DNA from: Microbacterium atlanticum
GTDB taxonomy: Bacteria; Actinomycetota; Actinomycetes; Actinomycetales; Microbacteriaceae
Reading direction: 5' to 3'
NCBI RefSeq assembly: GCF_015277815.1
Contig: NZ_CP063813.1
Span: 2,666,001 to 2,730,000, forward strand
DNA: 64,000 nucleotides
Shown here: positions 63,262-64,000 of the stretch, one piece after another
Layout: every line of letters starts with the position of its first letter
How positions within the stretch are numbered: position 1 is the stretch's first letter
Notes under the pieces: generated by a model
What the model saw: the letters and a program-made list of their open reading frames with translations, nothing else
What the model was told of the DNA's origin: nothing
Database searches by the model: none
Made by a program: the position numbers and the translations under genes

Positions 63262-64000
63262 TCCAGGTCACCCTCAACAATGGCGTCACCCTGCCCACCA
63301 TCGGGCTCGGCGTCTTCCAGAGCCCGCCCGACGAGACCGCCGCCGCCGTCGAGACTGCGCTGCGTACGGGCTACCGACACATCGACACGGCCGCCGCGTA
63401 CGGCAACGAACGGCAGGTCGGCGAAGGCCTGCGCGCATCCGGAGTCGACCGCGACGAGGTCTTCCTCGAGACCAAGGTGTGGGTCACCGACTACGGCTAC
63501 GACCACACCCTCCACGCCTTCGAGAAGGCCACCGGCAAGCTCGGAGTCGACACCCTCGACCTGCTGATCCTGCACCAGCCCATCCCCACCCGGTTCGACA
63601 ACACCATCGCCGCCTACAAGGCGCTGGAGACCCTGCTCGACCAGGGCAAGGTCCGCGCCATCGGAGTCAGCAACTTCATGCCGCACCACCTCGAACGCCT
63701 GCTCGCAGCGACCGACGTCGTCCCGGCCGTCAACCAGGTCGAACTGCATCCCTACTTCACCCAGCCCGAGGTGCAGAAGGCCGACGCCGCGCACGGCATT
63801 CTCACCCAGGCGTGGTCGCCTATCGGCGGCATCACGTTCTACCCGGGCTGGAGCGACGGCGCCCGCAGCGTCCTGCAGGACGCCACCATCGCCGAGATCG
63901 CCGCAGCGCACGGCAAGAGCCCTGCCCAGACCATGCTGCGCTGGGGCATCCAGCAGGGCCGGTCGGTCATCCCCAAGTCCACCAACCCCGCGCGCATCGC
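63258..64000 (+). CDS. Aldo/keto reductase (AKR5-like), C-terminus beyond window
   Basis: 247 residues visible. NADPH-dependent carbonyl reductase with a complete catalytic tetrad: D43 and Y48 in GYRHIDTAAAYGNE, K73 in LETKVW, H106 in LLILHQP. Cofactor contacts include IGVSNFMPHHLERLL, VNQVELHPYF and the late IPKSTNPARIA, where the window ends. By context it probably reduces reactive aldehydes or ketones together with the dehydrogenase and the exporter upstream. Confidence 0.94.
   Translation, partial: MIQVTLNNGVTLPTIGLGVFQSPPDETAAAVETALRTGYRHIDTAAAYGNERQVGEGLRASGVDRDEVFLETKVWVTDYGYDHTLHAFEKATGKLGVDTLDLLILHQPIPTRFDNTIAAYKALETLLDQGKVRAIGVSNFMPHHLERLLAATDVVPAVNQVELHPYFTQPEVQKADAAHGILTQAWSPIGGITFYPGWSDGARSVLQDATIAEIAAAHGKSPAQTMLRWGIQQGRSVIPKSTNPARI

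Overview
The window is GC-rich, densely coding DNA from a high-GC Gram-positive actinobacterium. Gene content fits Microbacteriaceae, most likely a Microbacterium-like soil or plant-associated organism: a DUF2510 protein, an actinobacterial murB-MaoC-MaoC block, LacI-controlled glycoside hydrolase loci and abundant GTG starts. The genus is an inference; no rRNA or marker gene is present.

Left part (1-24785) looks like chromosomal backbone. It holds a two-component system with an ABC-2 exporter, a class I aminotransferase, murB with two MaoC-type dehydratases, a TSUP permease, a copper P1B ATPase behind a CsoR-like operator, and a compact, translationally coupled cluster (13543-21330). That cluster encodes a sulfatase-like membrane enzyme, a RibD-type reductase, a YbhN-like membrane protein, a methyltransferase, a GT4 glycosyltransferase, a degenerate 6-pyruvoyltetrahydropterin-synthase homologue, a zinc-type dehydrogenase and a divergent CDP-alcohol phosphatidyltransferase. 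It reads as an uncharacterised pathway for a glycosylated, perhaps pterin- or pyrimidine-derived or membrane-linked product. Two intergenic regions (5301-6076 and 6962-7485) are packed with 49-bp palindromes and tandem repeats.

Middle part (24836-48012) is bounded by a perfect 43-bp direct repeat of the 3' half of a CAU-anticodon tRNA, each copy followed by its own terminator. This is the signature of a tRNA-targeted genomic island. It carries a plant-glycan or plant-glycoside programme: GH3, GH2, GH43, GH78 and DUF5060/DUF5605 hydrolases, a peptide-type ABC importer with a permease-ATPase fusion, an MFS transporter, a secreted hydrolase with a PKD domain, and a LacI regulator. Six copies of the palindrome TTGCGCAA sit at the promoter regions of all its operons, so the LacI protein probably controls the whole island. 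An IS481-type element is inserted between two of the operons. No integrase is visible.

Right part (48013-64000) is a second accessory-looking stretch. A LacI regulator, a GH127 enzyme behind twin GTACACCGGTGTAC operators, a sugar ABC importer and a GH2 beta-mannosidase form one carbohydrate locus. A second group is an XRE regulator with DUF2255, divergent from an alcohol dehydrogenase, Na+/H+ antiporter, DHA2 MFS exporter, frameshifted carboxymuconolactone decarboxylase and aldo/keto reductase, which runs off the right edge. Because the tRNA fragment at 47970-48012 also lacks its 5' half, this part may itself be a second island stacked in the same tRNA, with the intact tRNA beyond the window.
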